Of a stretch of DNA of 64,000 nucleotides, positions 1-9,813 are shown one piece after another. This DNA comes from Burkholderia cepacia ATCC 25416 (GTDB taxonomy: Bacteria > Pseudomonadota > Gammaproteobacteria > Burkholderiales > Burkholderiaceae), in contig NZ_CP012982.1 in the NCBI RefSeq assembly GCF_001411495.1, positions 1,302,001 through 1,366,000 on the forward strand, in the 5' to 3' direction. The notes beneath the pieces were generated by a model. It searched no databases. It had not been told where the DNA came from and saw only the letters and a list, made by a program, of their open reading frames with translations. The translations under genes and the position numbers were made by a program. Position 1 is the stretch's first letter. The number at the start of each line of letters is the position of its first letter.

Positions 1-71
1 GACGCGAATTCCGTGGTGCCAGGTTCGAATGCGGCCACGCGCGCGACGACACGCGCACGAGCGCCCCGCCA

Positions 72-698
72 TCAGCGGCGCTCGAGCGCCAGCTTCACCC
101 CGAGCCCCAGCAGCACCACCCCGCTGACGCGGTGCATGCGCGTCAATATCCGCGGGTTGCGGCGGATCGATGCGGACAGCAGGCCGGCGAACACTGCAAC
201 CGGCCCCTTGACGAGAAACGTCAGGCCCGCGAAGGTCGCGCCCAGCACGAACAGCGACAGCATCGGATGCGCGGCGCCCGCCGGCACGAACTGCGGCAGG
301 AACGCCAGATAGAACAGCGCGACCTTCGGATTCGACACGTTGGACAGCGCGCCTTGCGCGAACGTGCGCAGCCGCGATTCCTGCGCGCCGTCGCCGCTCG
401 CGAGCGTCAGTTCGCCCGACGAGCGCAACAGCGTGATGCCGAGGTACAGCAGGTACAACGCGCCGACCACCTTCAGCGCCGTGAACAGCCATTCGGACGC
501 CTGCAGCAGCGCGCCCAGCCCGAGCGTCGCGAGCATCGTGTGCACGAGCAGCCCGACGCTGACGCCCGCGGCGGTCACGAGGCCCGCGCGCGTGCCGTCG
601 GACAGCGTACGCGACATCACGAGCACCATGTCCTGGCCCGGTGTGACGATGATCAGCAGCGACGTTGCGATGAACGGCAGCCAGGATAGATGCGACAT
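72..698 (-). CDS. LysE/RhtB family amino-acid exporter
   Basis: This 208-residue inner-membrane protein belongs to the LysE/RhtB translocator family, which exports amino acids or related metabolites. The N-terminus carries the family signature TPGQDMVLVMSR near residues 19-30. About six hydrophobic segments and the conserved SNPKVALFYLAFLPQF stretch near residue 120 follow. The ATG is preceded by AGGAG on the minus strand (near 704-708). It is divergent from the Lrp-type regulator at 854, the usual arrangement in which an Lrp protein senses an amino acid and controls its exporter. The substrate cannot be read from the sequence. Confidence 0.9.
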   Translation of the reverse strand: MSHLSWLPFIATSLLIIVTPGQDMVLVMSRTLSDGTRAGLVTAAGVSVGLLVHTMLATLGLGALLQASEWLFTALKVVGALYLLYLGITLLRSSGELTLASGDGAQESRLRTFAQGALSNVSNPKVALFYLAFLPQFVPAGAAHPMLSLFVLGATFAGLTFLVKGPVAVFAGLLSASIRRNPRILTRMHRVSGVVLLGLGVKLALERR

Positions 699-853
699 GG
701 GAAAGCTCCTGAACGGGATTGCCGGCGGACGGGAATCGCCCGGCCTGTCGTCGGATTATCGGCGCCTTCCCATGGAGATTGGATGCGTATTCAGCTACTT
801 TTACGATCGATTTTGGCGCTATTCTCTAGCATTCACCGCTCGGGTAGTCAAAT

Positions 854-1318
854 ATGTCAATCAAACTGGATGCAATCGACCGGCGCATTCTGCGTGCATT
901 GCAACGGAATTCGAACCAGACGAATGCCGAACTCGCGCAACAGGCCGGGCTGTCCGCCACGCCCTGCCTGCGCCGCGTTCACCTGCTCGAGGAACAGGGC
1001 GTGATCGACGCGTATGTCGCGCTGCTGAACCCGGCCACCGTCGACCTGCGATTCACGGCGTTCGTGCGCGTCACGCTGGAGCGTCAGGACAAGACGACGG
1101 TCGAACGCTTCGCGCGCGAGATGGAGCAGGCGCCCGAAGTGCTCGAATGCCACCTGATGGCCGGCAGCTACGACTATCTGCTGCGCGTGATCGCCCGCGA
1201 TCTCGACGACTACCAGCGCTTCCAGATGGAAACGCTCACGCAGATCGAAGGCGTTCGCAACGTCGAAACCGAGATTCCGCTGAAGCGCATCAAGCAGACG
1301 GTTCGCCTGCCGATCTAG
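854..1318 (+). CDS. Lrp/AsnC family transcriptional regulator
   Basis: A 154-residue Lrp/AsnC regulator of normal family length. The N-terminal helix-turn-helix (about residues 5-60, with DAIDRRILRALQRNS and NAELAQQAGLSATPCLRRV) is followed by an AsnC ligand-binding domain with the typical ECHLMAGSYDYLLRV segment. Such proteins form octamers that respond to amino acids. Divergence from the LysE-type exporter suggests that it controls that gene, which is inference. Its last codons overlap by 4 bases the end of the convergent dihydroorotase-like gene. No strong ribosome-binding site is visible before the ATG. Confidence 0.93.
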   Translation: MSIKLDAIDRRILRALQRNSNQTNAELAQQAGLSATPCLRRVHLLEEQGVIDAYVALLNPATVDLRFTAFVRVTLERQDKTTVERFAREMEQAPEVLECHLMAGSYDYLLRVIARDLDDYQRFQMETLTQIEGVRNVETEIPLKRIKQTVRLPI

Positions 1319-2691
1319 GCGTCCAGGAACGTGACGGCCTGCCCCTGCGGCTCCCCGTTCGGCGCGCCGTCTCGCACCACGACCTGCCCGCGCACGACCG
1401 TGTGCACGGGCCAGCCCGTGACCGCGCACCCGTCGTACGGCGTCCAGCCGCTGACGCTGGCGATCCATTCGTCGCGGATGATCCGCCGCGCGCGCAGGTC
1501 GACGATGCTGAAATCGGCGTCGTAGCCCATCGCGATGCGCCCTTTGCCCGCGATGCCGAAGACGCGCGCCGGCCCGGCGCTGGTCAGGTCGACCAGTCGT
1601 TCGAGGCTCACGCGGCCCGCGTGCACGTGATCGAGCATCAGCGGCAGCAGCGTCTGCACGCCGGTCATCCCGCTCGGCGACTGCGGATAGGGCCGGCGTT
1701 TTTCGTCGCGCGTATGCGGCGCGTGATCGCTGCCGATCACGTCGACCACGCCGTCGCGAACGGCCTGCCACAGCGCGTCCCGATGATGCCGTTCACGCAC
1801 CGGCGGATTCATCTGCGCGAACGTGCCGAGCCGTTCGTAGCAATCGGGTGCATGCAGGCTCAGGTGATGCGGCGTGACCTCGACGGTCACGCGCTGCCGG
1901 TGCCGCGCGAGCAACGCCATTTCCTCGGCGGTGGACACGTGCAGCACATGCAGCCGGCGGCCCGTCTCGGCGGCCAGCGCGACGATGCGCCGCGTCGCCT
2001 CCAGCGCGCTTTGCACGTCGCGCCAGCGCGGATGGTCGCGCACGTCGCCGCTCGCTTCGACGAGCGCCCGGCGTGCGCGCAGCCGCGCTTCGTCCTCCGC
2101 GTGCACGGCCATGCGCCGCCGCCCGTTGCGCACGATCCGGCGCAACACGGCTTCGTCGTCGGCCAGCAGGTCGCCGAACGAACTGCCCATGAAGACCTTC
2201 ACGCCCGCGCAGCCCGGCAGCGCTTCAAGCGCCGGCAACCGTTCGGCGTTCGCGGCCGAGCCGCCGATGTAGAACGCGTGGTCGCACCACGCGCGGCCGC
2301 GCGCGCGTTCCAGCTTGGCCTGCAGATCCTGAGCGGTCAGCGTCAGCGGATGCGTGTTGGGCATCTCGAAGATCGTCGTGACGCCGCCGAGCACCGCGCC
2401 GCGCGTGCCGGCCTCGATGGTCTCCTTGTGCGTCAGGCCCGGTTCGCGGAAATGCACCTGGCTGTCGACGACGCCCGGCAGCACATGCAGGCCGCCGGCA
2501 TCCAGGAGAACGTCGGCGCTCCACGTGCCATGCAACGCACCCAGCGCGACGACACGGCCATCCACGCACGCGACGTCGACCTGCTCGGCACCGTTGGGTG
2601 TCATCGCCGTGCCGCCGTGCACGAGCAGGTCGACATGGCGTCGCTTCAGCGCGTCGGTCGCGCGCCCTTCACGTCGAACGGGTTCGTCCAT
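1315..2691 (-). CDS. Dihydroorotase-like amidohydrolase (low-zinc operon paralog)
   Basis: A 458-residue cyclic amidohydrolase related to class I dihydroorotase (PyrC/AllB group), which interconverts N-carbamoyl-aspartate and dihydroorotate in pyrimidine synthesis. It has the candidate carboxylated Lys165 (GVKVFMGSS), metal-type His197 (VHAED), His251 (HVLHVST) and the Asp322 motif (SDHAPH). The usual metal-binding HxH is changed: the motif reads DSQVHFREPG, with Gln78 in place of the first His. It is the last gene of the five-gene operon with a COG0523 GTPase. Zinc-sparing PyrC paralogs are known from such operons, so a changed metal requirement is plausible but unproven. Hydantoinase or allantoinase activity is a less likely alternative. 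Confidence 0.85.
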   Translation of the reverse strand: MDEPVRREGRATDALKRRHVDLLVHGGTAMTPNGAEQVDVACVDGRVVALGALHGTWSADVLLDAGGLHVLPGVVDSQVHFREPGLTHKETIEAGTRGAVLGGVTTIFEMPNTHPLTLTAQDLQAKLERARGRAWCDHAFYIGGSAANAERLPALEALPGCAGVKVFMGSSFGDLLADDEAVLRRIVRNGRRRMAVHAEDEARLRARRALVEASGDVRDHPRWRDVQSALEATRRIVALAAETGRRLHVLHVSTAEEMALLARHRQRVTVEVTPHHLSLHAPDCYERLGTFAQMNPPVRERHHRDALWQAVRDGVVDVIGSDHAPHTRDEKRRPYPQSPSGMTGVQTLLPLMLDHVHAGRVSLERLVDLTSAGPARVFGIAGKGRIAMGYDADFSIVDLRARRIIRDEWIASVSGWTPYDGCAVTGWPVHTVVRGQVVVRDGAPNGEPQGQAVTFLDA

Positions 2692-2694
2692 GGC

Positions 2695-3255
2695 TCAGAA
2701 CTCGTTCTGGATGTGCTTGTAGCCCAGCACCAGCGCATTGTTCGTGCGCGCGACGTCCTCGGAGAAGTCGCTCGCGTCGGCCGTCACCTGCGGCAAGGCG
2801 GCGAGATCGGTTTCCGGCCCGATGCGCTCGGTCGAGCGCACGTAGAAGCCCGGCGGCAGGTGGCAGCCGTCGACGACCGCGTTGTAGCGCACCACGCAGC
2901 CATCGTCGATGGTGCAGTTGAACAGCACGCTGTTGAAGCCGACGAACACGCCGTTGCCGACCTTGCACGGCCCGTGGACGATCGCGCGATGCGCAATCGA
3001 CGTGTGCTGGCCGATGGTGACGCTCGCGCCCGACTTCGAATGGATCACCACGCCGTCCTGGATGTTCGAATGCGCACCGATCACGATCGGCGCGATCCGG
3101 CCGTCGCCATCCGTTTCGTCGGCGCGGATCACCGCGTACGGGCCGATGAACACGTTCTCCTCGACGATCACGAGCCCGCACAGAATGGCGGTCGGATCGA
3201 CGAATGCACTCGGGTGTATCTGCGGCAGGTCGCCGCGCGGGTTCTTTCTGATCAT
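2695..3255 (-). CDS. Gamma-class carbonic anhydrase family protein
   Basis: A 186-residue left-handed beta-helix protein with hexapeptide repeats, of the gamma carbonic anhydrase family (CO2 hydration). The three metal-binding histidines are visible: His72 (GVVIH), His89 (SIAH) and His94 (IVHG). The ATG at 3255 was chosen because it gives the normal length and overlaps the QueD-like stop as ATGA, which implies translational coupling. An upstream extension in the same frame lacks conserved sequence. Its place in the low-zinc operon suggests a back-up carbonic anhydrase that can use another metal; that is known for the operon type and inferred here. Confidence 0.9.
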   Translation of the reverse strand: MIRKNPRGDLPQIHPSAFVDPTAILCGLVIVEENVFIGPYAVIRADETDGDGRIAPIVIGAHSNIQDGVVIHSKSGASVTIGQHTSIAHRAIVHGPCKVGNGVFVGFNSVLFNCTIDDGCVVRYNAVVDGCHLPPGFYVRSTERIGPETDLAALPQVTADASDFSEDVARTNNALVLGYKHIQNEF

Positions 3256-3833
3256 CGGGATTCCTGTCTTGACATCGAACGGCCGCGCTTGATCCGCTCG
3301 AACAGGCCCGGATCGCGCCACTGTCCGGCGATGGCCGGCGCGAACACGATGTCGTCCAGATCGATGCGGCCCATGCGCGGGTTGAACGCATCGTCGCGAA
3401 AACACTGCGCGTAGCCGGTCTCGGTTTCGTGAACGATGATCGAATGCAGCCGCACGCCGGCTTCGCCGTTCGACATGCGCGTGCAGGACAGCGCCGCATC
3501 GACGAGGCGAAAGAACACGCGCGAGAACTGCTCGGCGCTCGGCGACACCGGCAGCAGCACCCAGCGCTCGGAATGCCGGCGCATGCTCTCGACATAACAG
3601 GGATCGTCATCCGACCACAGCGTCACCGCGTGATCGAATGCGTCGATCAGGTCGCGCACGTCGCCCTTGAGCAGCCCGAAGTCGTAGATCATCTGCCCGT
3701 GGTCCAGCGCGTGTGCCTCGAGCAGCAGCTCGACGCGATACGAATGGCCGTGGATCGAATGCGAGCAGCGCCGCGTGCTGCAGCCGCGCACCACGTGTGC
3801 GTTCTCGAACCGGAACAGCTTGCGGATCAGCAT
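3252..3833 (-). CDS. queD: 6-carboxytetrahydropterin synthase-like protein (QueD/PTPS family)
   Basis: A 193-residue 6-pyruvoyl-tetrahydropterin synthase family protein. The metal ligands His13, His28 and His30 (in SIHGHSYR) and the likely catalytic Cys23 are present. QueD converts dihydroneopterin triphosphate to 6-carboxytetrahydropterin for queuosine synthesis. The protein is longer than typical QueD (about 120-140 residues) and has an insert around residues 75-130. The neighbouring folE2 gene supplies dihydroneopterin triphosphate, so the two enzymes are consecutive in a pathway. Its start overlaps the folE2 stop by 7 bases. The exact product (queuosine or another pterin) is inferred. Confidence 0.85.
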   Translation of the reverse strand: MLIRKLFRFENAHVVRGCSTRRCSHSIHGHSYRVELLLEAHALDHGQMIYDFGLLKGDVRDLIDAFDHAVTLWSDDDPCYVESMRRHSERWVLLPVSPSAEQFSRVFFRLVDAALSCTRMSNGEAGVRLHSIIVHETETGYAQCFRDDAFNPRMGRIDLDDIVFAPAIAGQWRDPGLFERIKRGRSMSRQESR

Positions 3834-4747
3834 GCGTCGGCGCCTTCGCGAACCGGCGCGGCCCAGGCCACCGCGTCGTGCGGGTGCAGGCTTTCGAGAT
3901 GGCGCACGTGCACGCGCGGGTGCGCATGGCGGCCGTCCAGCGCGGCCTGGACCCGGCGTGCGGCATCCTCGACGAACATCAGGTTGCCGCCGTTCAGCAC
4001 CGCGAACGCCTGCTCGTCCGCGCGCTTGACGGCCGTCTGCACCGGCGTGCCGAGCGCGTGCTCGATGCGATCGATCAGGTCGATCAGCCCGAGCGTCGCG
4101 CCATCGGCCGGCAGCCCCACGCTGACGACGGCTTCGCTACGCTGGCTGTGCGGCGTGGCCGCCGTCGCATGCCGTTTCAGCCACGCGGCGACCGCTGCCG
4201 GTTCCACGCGATCGTCGCGGCCGAACGCCGCCAGGAACGCCTGTTCGACCCAGTGCCGCGACAGCGCGGCCGAGCACGGGCACGTCGACGAATAGACGAC
4301 CGTCACCTGCGCGCGCAGCTCGAACCCGACGTCGGTCAGCGTCGCGTCGATCCGGACCGGATAGGCCTTCCACCCGGCAAGCCCGTCGGTCACCAGCGCG
4401 GCGCGGCGCGCCAGCAGGTCGAAGTGCAGCCGTAGCCGAGCACGGCGCGTGTCGCAGTCGCGATGGCTGTCGACCATCGCCTGCAGCACCGGCCGAAGGC
4501 CGGCCGGCGACAGCGCGGCGCCATCGCCGAGCCCGTCGAGCAGCCTGTACAGCCGCGACATGTGGATGCCCTTCACGTGCGGTGCGGGAAGGTCGACCTG
4601 CACGTCGGCGCGCGCATGCACGTCGCGCCGGCAGCCGGGCTCGGCCACCGCAACGGGCAGGTCGATGCCCTGCATGCCGACCCATTCGAGCGGGCGGCGG
4701 CCCGGCGCGGCATCGGTCAGGGAGATATCGGGAAGAGGGGCATTCAT
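3827..4747 (-). CDS. folE2: GTP cyclohydrolase FolE2 (type IB)
   Basis: A 306-residue type IB GTP cyclohydrolase, which makes 7,8-dihydroneopterin triphosphate from GTP, the first step of folate and queuosine synthesis. The family motifs KGIHMSRLY (near residue 60) and [10 protein letters not shown] with Cys156 and Cys158 (one expected to be the metal ligand) are clear. FolE2 can work with metals other than zinc, replacing zinc-dependent FolE when zinc is scarce. The ATG at 4747 gives the normal length; an upstream in-frame ATG at 4777 adds ten unconserved residues. It follows the COG0523 gene by 58 bases, so both are probably on one transcript. Confidence 0.95.
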   Translation of the reverse strand: MNAPLPDISLTDAAPGRRPLEWVGMQGIDLPVAVAEPGCRRDVHARADVQVDLPAPHVKGIHMSRLYRLLDGLGDGAALSPAGLRPVLQAMVDSHRDCDTRRARLRLHFDLLARRAALVTDGLAGWKAYPVRIDATLTDVGFELRAQVTVVYSSTCPCSAALSRHWVEQAFLAAFGRDDRVEPAAVAAWLKRHATAATPHSQRSEAVVSVGLPADGATLGLIDLIDRIEHALGTPVQTAVKRADEQAFAVLNGGNLMFVEDAARRVQAALDGRHAHPRVHVRHLESLHPHDAVAWAAPVREGADAC

Positions 4748-4805
4748 GCTCGGGATCCGGTGGAGCGCCTTCTCCATCCGGATCGATGCAGGAAGCGCGT
4801 TCAGG

Positions 4806-6014
<1,209 letters not shown>

Positions 6015-6046
6015 CGGGCGATTCCGGAAGAGGACGTTGAGGAACG

Positions 6047-6083
6047 AATGATATATTGTATCGCAACGATATAACATATCATT
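6047..6083. promoter_or_regulatory. Large imperfect palindrome, candidate Zur operator
   Basis: Two 17-base arms (AATGATATATTGTATCG and CGATATAACATATCATT) are separated by CAA; 15 of 17 positions pair. The AT-rich site stands out from its GC-rich surroundings and sits about 33 bases before the ATG of the COG0523 gene. Zur operators are AT-rich dyads of similar look, and these operons are Zur targets in many proteobacteria. Zur is therefore the likely binder. No zur gene is in the window, and another repressor is possible. Confidence 0.65.
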
Positions 6084-6216
6084 TTGAACGTCCAGCAGAT
6101 CGGCCACGGTGCAGCGCTTCGGCACGAACAGCGGCATCGGCACCGCGCGTGGCATGCCGATTGAAAGGTGTGGTTGATAAGCTTGCCGGCGAGACCGTTG
6201 GCCGACTACCTACACG

Positions 6217-7026
6217 ATGAACAAGAAAATACTGACCGCGTTGTCACTCTGCGCCGCGCTGCCCGGCGTCGCCCTCGCCCAATCGATCGCCGCGCCGACA
6301 CTGAAGCCCGGCGATACCTGGACCTACATCAACACCGTCGAAATCGGCCCGAACGGCTGGCGCCAGTCGCGCGACGAGGTTACCGTGCAGCGGACGACAC
6401 CCGGGCACATCTACATCGAAACCCGGCAAAGCGGCACGACGCAAGCGCCGCACGAATTGATCGTCGACGCGGACTGGAGCCGCGCGCGCAGCGTCAACGG
6501 CACGGAAACCGTGGTGAACCGCCCGTTCGCGTTTCCGCTGACGGTCGGCAAGACCTGGGCAATCAGTTATGCCGAGACGAACCCGAATCCGCAGCATGCG
6601 TCGGAAGCGTACGACACGCATTACAAGGTCGTCGGCCGCGACACGGTCACGGTGCAGGGCGGGAAATTCGATGCGATCAAGATCGAGGCCGAAGGCACGT
6701 GGAAAGCGCAAAACGCGCCCGGGCAGTCGATCACGTCCGGCTTGTCCCGCACCGTGAACGGCTCGACGATCCTGATGCAAAGCCACAACAACGGCACGGC
6801 GGAACAGACCGGCAAGACTTACAAGGCGTTCTGGTACGTGCCGGCGGTCGGACGCTGGGTGAAGTCGGTCGAGGAGTACTACGACTCGAACAGCATGCGC
6901 ACCGCACGCTATACGAACGAACTGGTGTCGTACCGGCGCGCGGGAACGGAAGGCGGCGCGCAGCTGCCCGCTCAGCCCGCGCCCGCCCCGATGGCGCCGG
7001 AAGGCACGCCTCCCGGCGGTCAATGA
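6217..7026 (+). CDS. Secreted hypothetical protein, beta-rich
   Basis: A 269-residue protein with a clear Sec signal peptide, MNKKILTALSLCAALPGVALA, cut before QSIAAP. The mature part begins LKPGDTWTYI and is rich in alternating hydrophobic and polar residues, suggesting a beta-sheet protein similar in style to DUF3108-like periplasmic proteins. The last 25 residues are Pro/Ala-rich and probably disordered. It is transcribed away from the low-zinc operon and shares the 202-base upstream region with it, so co-regulation is possible. I do not recognise a function. Confidence 0.8.
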   Translation: MNKKILTALSLCAALPGVALAQSIAAPTLKPGDTWTYINTVEIGPNGWRQSRDEVTVQRTTPGHIYIETRQSGTTQAPHELIVDADWSRARSVNGTETVVNRPFAFPLTVGKTWAISYAETNPNPQHASEAYDTHYKVVGRDTVTVQGGKFDAIKIEAEGTWKAQNAPGQSITSGLSRTVNGSTILMQSHNNGTAEQTGKTYKAFWYVPAVGRWVKSVEEYYDSNSMRTARYTNELVSYRRAGTEGGAQLPAQPAPAPMAPEGTPPGGQ

Positions 7027-7042
7027 CCCGGCGCGCGCCCGC

Positions 7043-8254
7043 TTACGTATAGAGCGACGCCGGCGGCAATTCCCCGGTCAACGCGAACCGGCCGACATCA
7101 CGCAGCCGATAGTCGAGCGGATCGTGCAGCGTATGCGTGCGCGCGTTGCGCCAGAAGCGGTCGAGGCCGAGCGACGCGGCCGTGGCGCGCGCGCCGCATG
7201 CGTCGAACAGCGCCTCGCCGTTGTCGAGCGCCGCGCGCTGCGCGACGATCTTCGCCTCCGATACCGCGAGCGCCACCTCGGCGCGCTCGTCCGCCGTCAG
7301 CGCATCCTGCCGCGCCCACGCGCGCTGCAACGCGGCCGCCGCGCGATCGGCCAGCGCCGCCGCGGCGATCGCCCGCACGCGCATGTCGCCGAAGCGCTGC
7401 AGCGTGTACGGATCGTCGCTTGCCTGCACGACCTCCGACTGTATCCATGGGCGGCCATGCTTCAGCACGTAGTCGCGCGCTTCCGCCAGCGCACCTTCCG
7501 CGAGCCCGACGAACAGGTTCGTCAGCACGAGCTGCGACACGAGCGTGCGCAGCGTCGCGCGCGGTGTCGGCGGCGCCTCGGAGCGGTGCAGCACCTCGTC
7601 CGGCGCGAGCGTCACGCCGTCGAAGCTCACGCTGCCGCTGTCGGTCTGGCGCTGGCCGATCGGGTCCCAGTCTTCGTTGACCGTGATCCCCGCGCGATCG
7701 GTCGGCACCACGCCGAACACGGTGCGGCCCGCTTGCGGATCGTGCGCGGACACCGTCATGCGCTGCGAGCCGCGCGTGCCCGAACAGAAGCCCTTCACGC
7801 CATCGAGCCGGTAGCCGCCGTCCGGCGTCGCGGTCGCCGCCAGCCGCGTGTCGATCGGGTTGACCGCATTGCCCCACCACCAGCGATGCTCGACCGTGCC
7901 GCGCAGATAGCGTTCGCGCTGTGCCGCGCTGCCCCACACGTCGACGCTCACCACCTGCAGGATCTGGAACCCGACCAGATGCGCGAGCGCGCTGTCGACG
8001 CGCGCGATCCGCCGGATCGTGTCGTAGATCGCCGGCCACCCGGCTTCCTGCCCGCCGAATTCGCGCGGCACCGCGAGCGTCAGCAGGCCCGCGTCGGCGA
8101 GCCACTGCTTTTCCTGCGCGGCATGGCCGCCCGCGCGATCGCGCGCGGCGGCGGTTTCGCGCAGCGTTTCGATGACGCGCGCCAGTGCGTCCGGATCGAC
8201 GGCTGACACATCCGTTGCAGCGGCGAGCGTCGCCGGGCCGCGGGGATCGTTCAT
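7043..8254 (-). CDS. Acyl-CoA dehydrogenase-fold flavin oxidoreductase (DszC/SfnB-like)
   Basis: A 403-residue protein of the acyl-CoA dehydrogenase superfamily. The N-terminal helical domain includes PREFGG, the middle beta domain includes KGFCSGTRGS near residue 155, and the C-terminal helical bundle ends with an aromatic-rich segment. The sequence resembles the sulfur-acquisition branch (DszC, SfnB and SfnC types), which uses reduced FMN to oxidise organosulfur compounds, rather than fatty-acid enzymes. It is the last gene of the sulfur operon, with an ATGA overlap with the gene before it. The ATG at 8254 is preferred because upstream codons in the frame are not conserved. The substrate is unknown. 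Confidence 0.82.
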   Translation of the reverse strand: MNDPRGPATLAAATDVSAVDPDALARVIETLRETAAARDRAGGHAAQEKQWLADAGLLTLAVPREFGGQEAGWPAIYDTIRRIARVDSALAHLVGFQILQVVSVDVWGSAAQRERYLRGTVEHRWWWGNAVNPIDTRLAATATPDGGYRLDGVKGFCSGTRGSQRMTVSAHDPQAGRTVFGVVPTDRAGITVNEDWDPIGQRQTDSGSVSFDGVTLAPDEVLHRSEAPPTPRATLRTLVSQLVLTNLFVGLAEGALAEARDYVLKHGRPWIQSEVVQASDDPYTLQRFGDMRVRAIAAAALADRAAAALQRAWARQDALTADERAEVALAVSEAKIVAQRAALDNGEALFDACGARATAASLGLDRFWRNARTHTLHDPLDYRLRDVGRFALTGELPPASLYT

Positions 8255-9102
8255 GCGACGGCTTCCTGTTCCTGGGTCGAGACAGCTTCCGACAACGGCA
8301 CGAGTTTCCCGAGTTCGCACCTGCCGGTCAACCGCGCGAGGATCTCGCGCCGCCAGTCGTCGTAGATCGCGCGGTATTCGGCGATATCCGCGCCGAACAC
8401 GTGCGCGGTGTGCGCGTACTCGTCGTGCAGGTAACCGTCGAGCCGCGCCTGCGTTTCCTCGTCGGCCGCGATCACGCGATCGATCAGCGCGTCGCGTTCG
8501 GCCGCCGGCAGCGCCTTCAACGTGTCGAACCACCACTGGACGATCTGCACGCGATGCCACTCCTCGTCCGGCCGGATCCGGTTCTCGCCGTGTTCGCGCA
8601 TCGCGCTGTCGCCGATACGGCCGGTCTTGCGCTGGATCCACAGCTTCGCGAGGATGTGCAGCTCGTAATGCCACTCGAACGCGAGAAAGCCCGCGACGTC
8701 GCGCACCGCGATGTCGCCGATGCGCGCCCAGTGCGCGGCGACGAGCCGGTCGATTTCCGGCAGCGGATCGCGCCCCGTCAGTTCGGTCACGCGCTCACGG
8801 CCGATCACCGCGTGCGCGCCGTCGTCGCCGAGCTGGCGCGACAGGATCAGCTGGAAATGCGGGTCGTCGCGGAACAGCGTGTCGATCGCCTTCGCGACGA
8901 CCTGCACGATGAACAGGTCGTGCGACGCCATCTTCGTGTAGTAGTCGGCGACGGCGGCCAGTTCGTCTTGGCCGCGCGGCTCGCGCGGCGGTGTCGCCAG
9001 CTTGTCCGGGAAGCCGGGACGATGGCGTCGTGCGACGTCCAGGAACAGTGCTTCCTCGAATTGTCCGTTCCATTCGCGCGGCGCGCCGATGGGTAAGGTC
9101 AT
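8251..9102 (-). CDS. Unassigned helical protein of the sulfur operon, possible ferritin-like metal protein
   Basis: A 283-residue protein I cannot assign to a named family. It is soluble, helix-rich and full of His, Glu and Trp. Clusters such as FEWHYELH (near residue 142), DEEWHRVQ (near 180) and HDEYAH (near 228) resemble the Glu and His spacing of ferritin-like or haem-oxygenase-like diiron proteins. It lies between the methionine-type permease and the DszC-like oxidoreductase and is translationally coupled to the latter by ATGA. A role in oxidative desulfurisation, or as a partner of the flavin enzyme, is inferred only from context. Confidence 0.7.
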   Translation of the reverse strand: MTLPIGAPREWNGQFEEALFLDVARRHRPGFPDKLATPPREPRGQDELAAVADYYTKMASHDLFIVQVVAKAIDTLFRDDPHFQLILSRQLGDDGAHAVIGRERVTELTGRDPLPEIDRLVAAHWARIGDIAVRDVAGFLAFEWHYELHILAKLWIQRKTGRIGDSAMREHGENRIRPDEEWHRVQIVQWWFDTLKALPAAERDALIDRVIAADEETQARLDGYLHDEYAHTAHVFGADIAEYRAIYDDWRREILARLTGRCELGKLVPLSEAVSTQEQEAVA

Positions 9103-9156
9103 GGGTATCGTTCTCTCAGGGTCTTCAATGAAAAGAGCCGGCGCTCGTGGCGCCGC

Positions 9157-9813
9157 TCAGGTACGCCGGGTCACGCGTCGGACCAGGCGGTCGCCCGTGA
9201 TTTGCACGGCCGAAACGAGTGCGATCAGGATCACGATCACGGTCGCCATGACGGTCGTGTCGAAACGCTGATAGCCGTAGCGGATCGCGAGATCGCCGAG
9301 CCCGCCCGCGCCGACGGCACCCGCCATCGCGGTCGAGCCGATCAGCGCGACGACGGTGATCGTGAAGCCGCCGAGCATGCCGGGGAGCGCCTCGGGCAGC
9401 AGCACGTGCCAGACGATGTGACGGCGCTTCGCGCCCATCGCGAGCGCGGCCTCGATCAGCCCGCGATCGACTTCGCGCAGGCTCACCTCGGCGATCCGCG
9501 CGAAGAACGGGATCGCGGCGATCGACAGCGGCACGACGGCCGCCCATACGCCGATCGTCGTGCCGATCAGCACGCGCGTGAACGGCAGCAGCGCGACGAG
9601 CAGGATGATGAACGGCGTCGAGCGGAACACGTTGACGAGCGCGCCGAGCACCGCGTTCACGCCGCGCCGCTCGTAGATGCCGCCGGGCGCGGTCGTCACG
9701 AGGATCACCGCGAGCGGGACGCCGATCAGCGCCGCGACCGCGGCCGACGCGGCGACCATCGACAGCGTGTCGCGGATCGCGTCGAGCAGTTCGGGCCACC
9801 AGAGGTCAAACAT
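9157..9813 (-). CDS. MetI-type ABC transporter permease
   Basis: A 218-residue inner-membrane permease of the D-methionine type (MetI family). It has five or so hydrophobic spans and the EAA loop ([25 protein letters not shown] begins near residue 117), which contacts the ATPase. The ATG at 9813 gives the usual MetI length and overlaps the MetN-like stop by 8 bases. Together with the ATPase and the binding protein it forms a complete importer. Because the operon also encodes sulfur monooxygenases, the ligand may be a methionine-like or other organosulfur compound. Confidence 0.92.
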   Translation of the reverse strand: MFDLWWPELLDAIRDTLSMVAASAAVAALIGVPLAVILVTTAPGGIYERRGVNAVLGALVNVFRSTPFIILLVALLPFTRVLIGTTIGVWAAVVPLSIAAIPFFARIAEVSLREVDRGLIEAALAMGAKRRHIVWHVLLPEALPGMLGGFTITVVALIGSTAMAGAVGAGGLGDLAIRYGYQRFDTTVMATVIVILIALVSAVQITGDRLVRRVTRRT

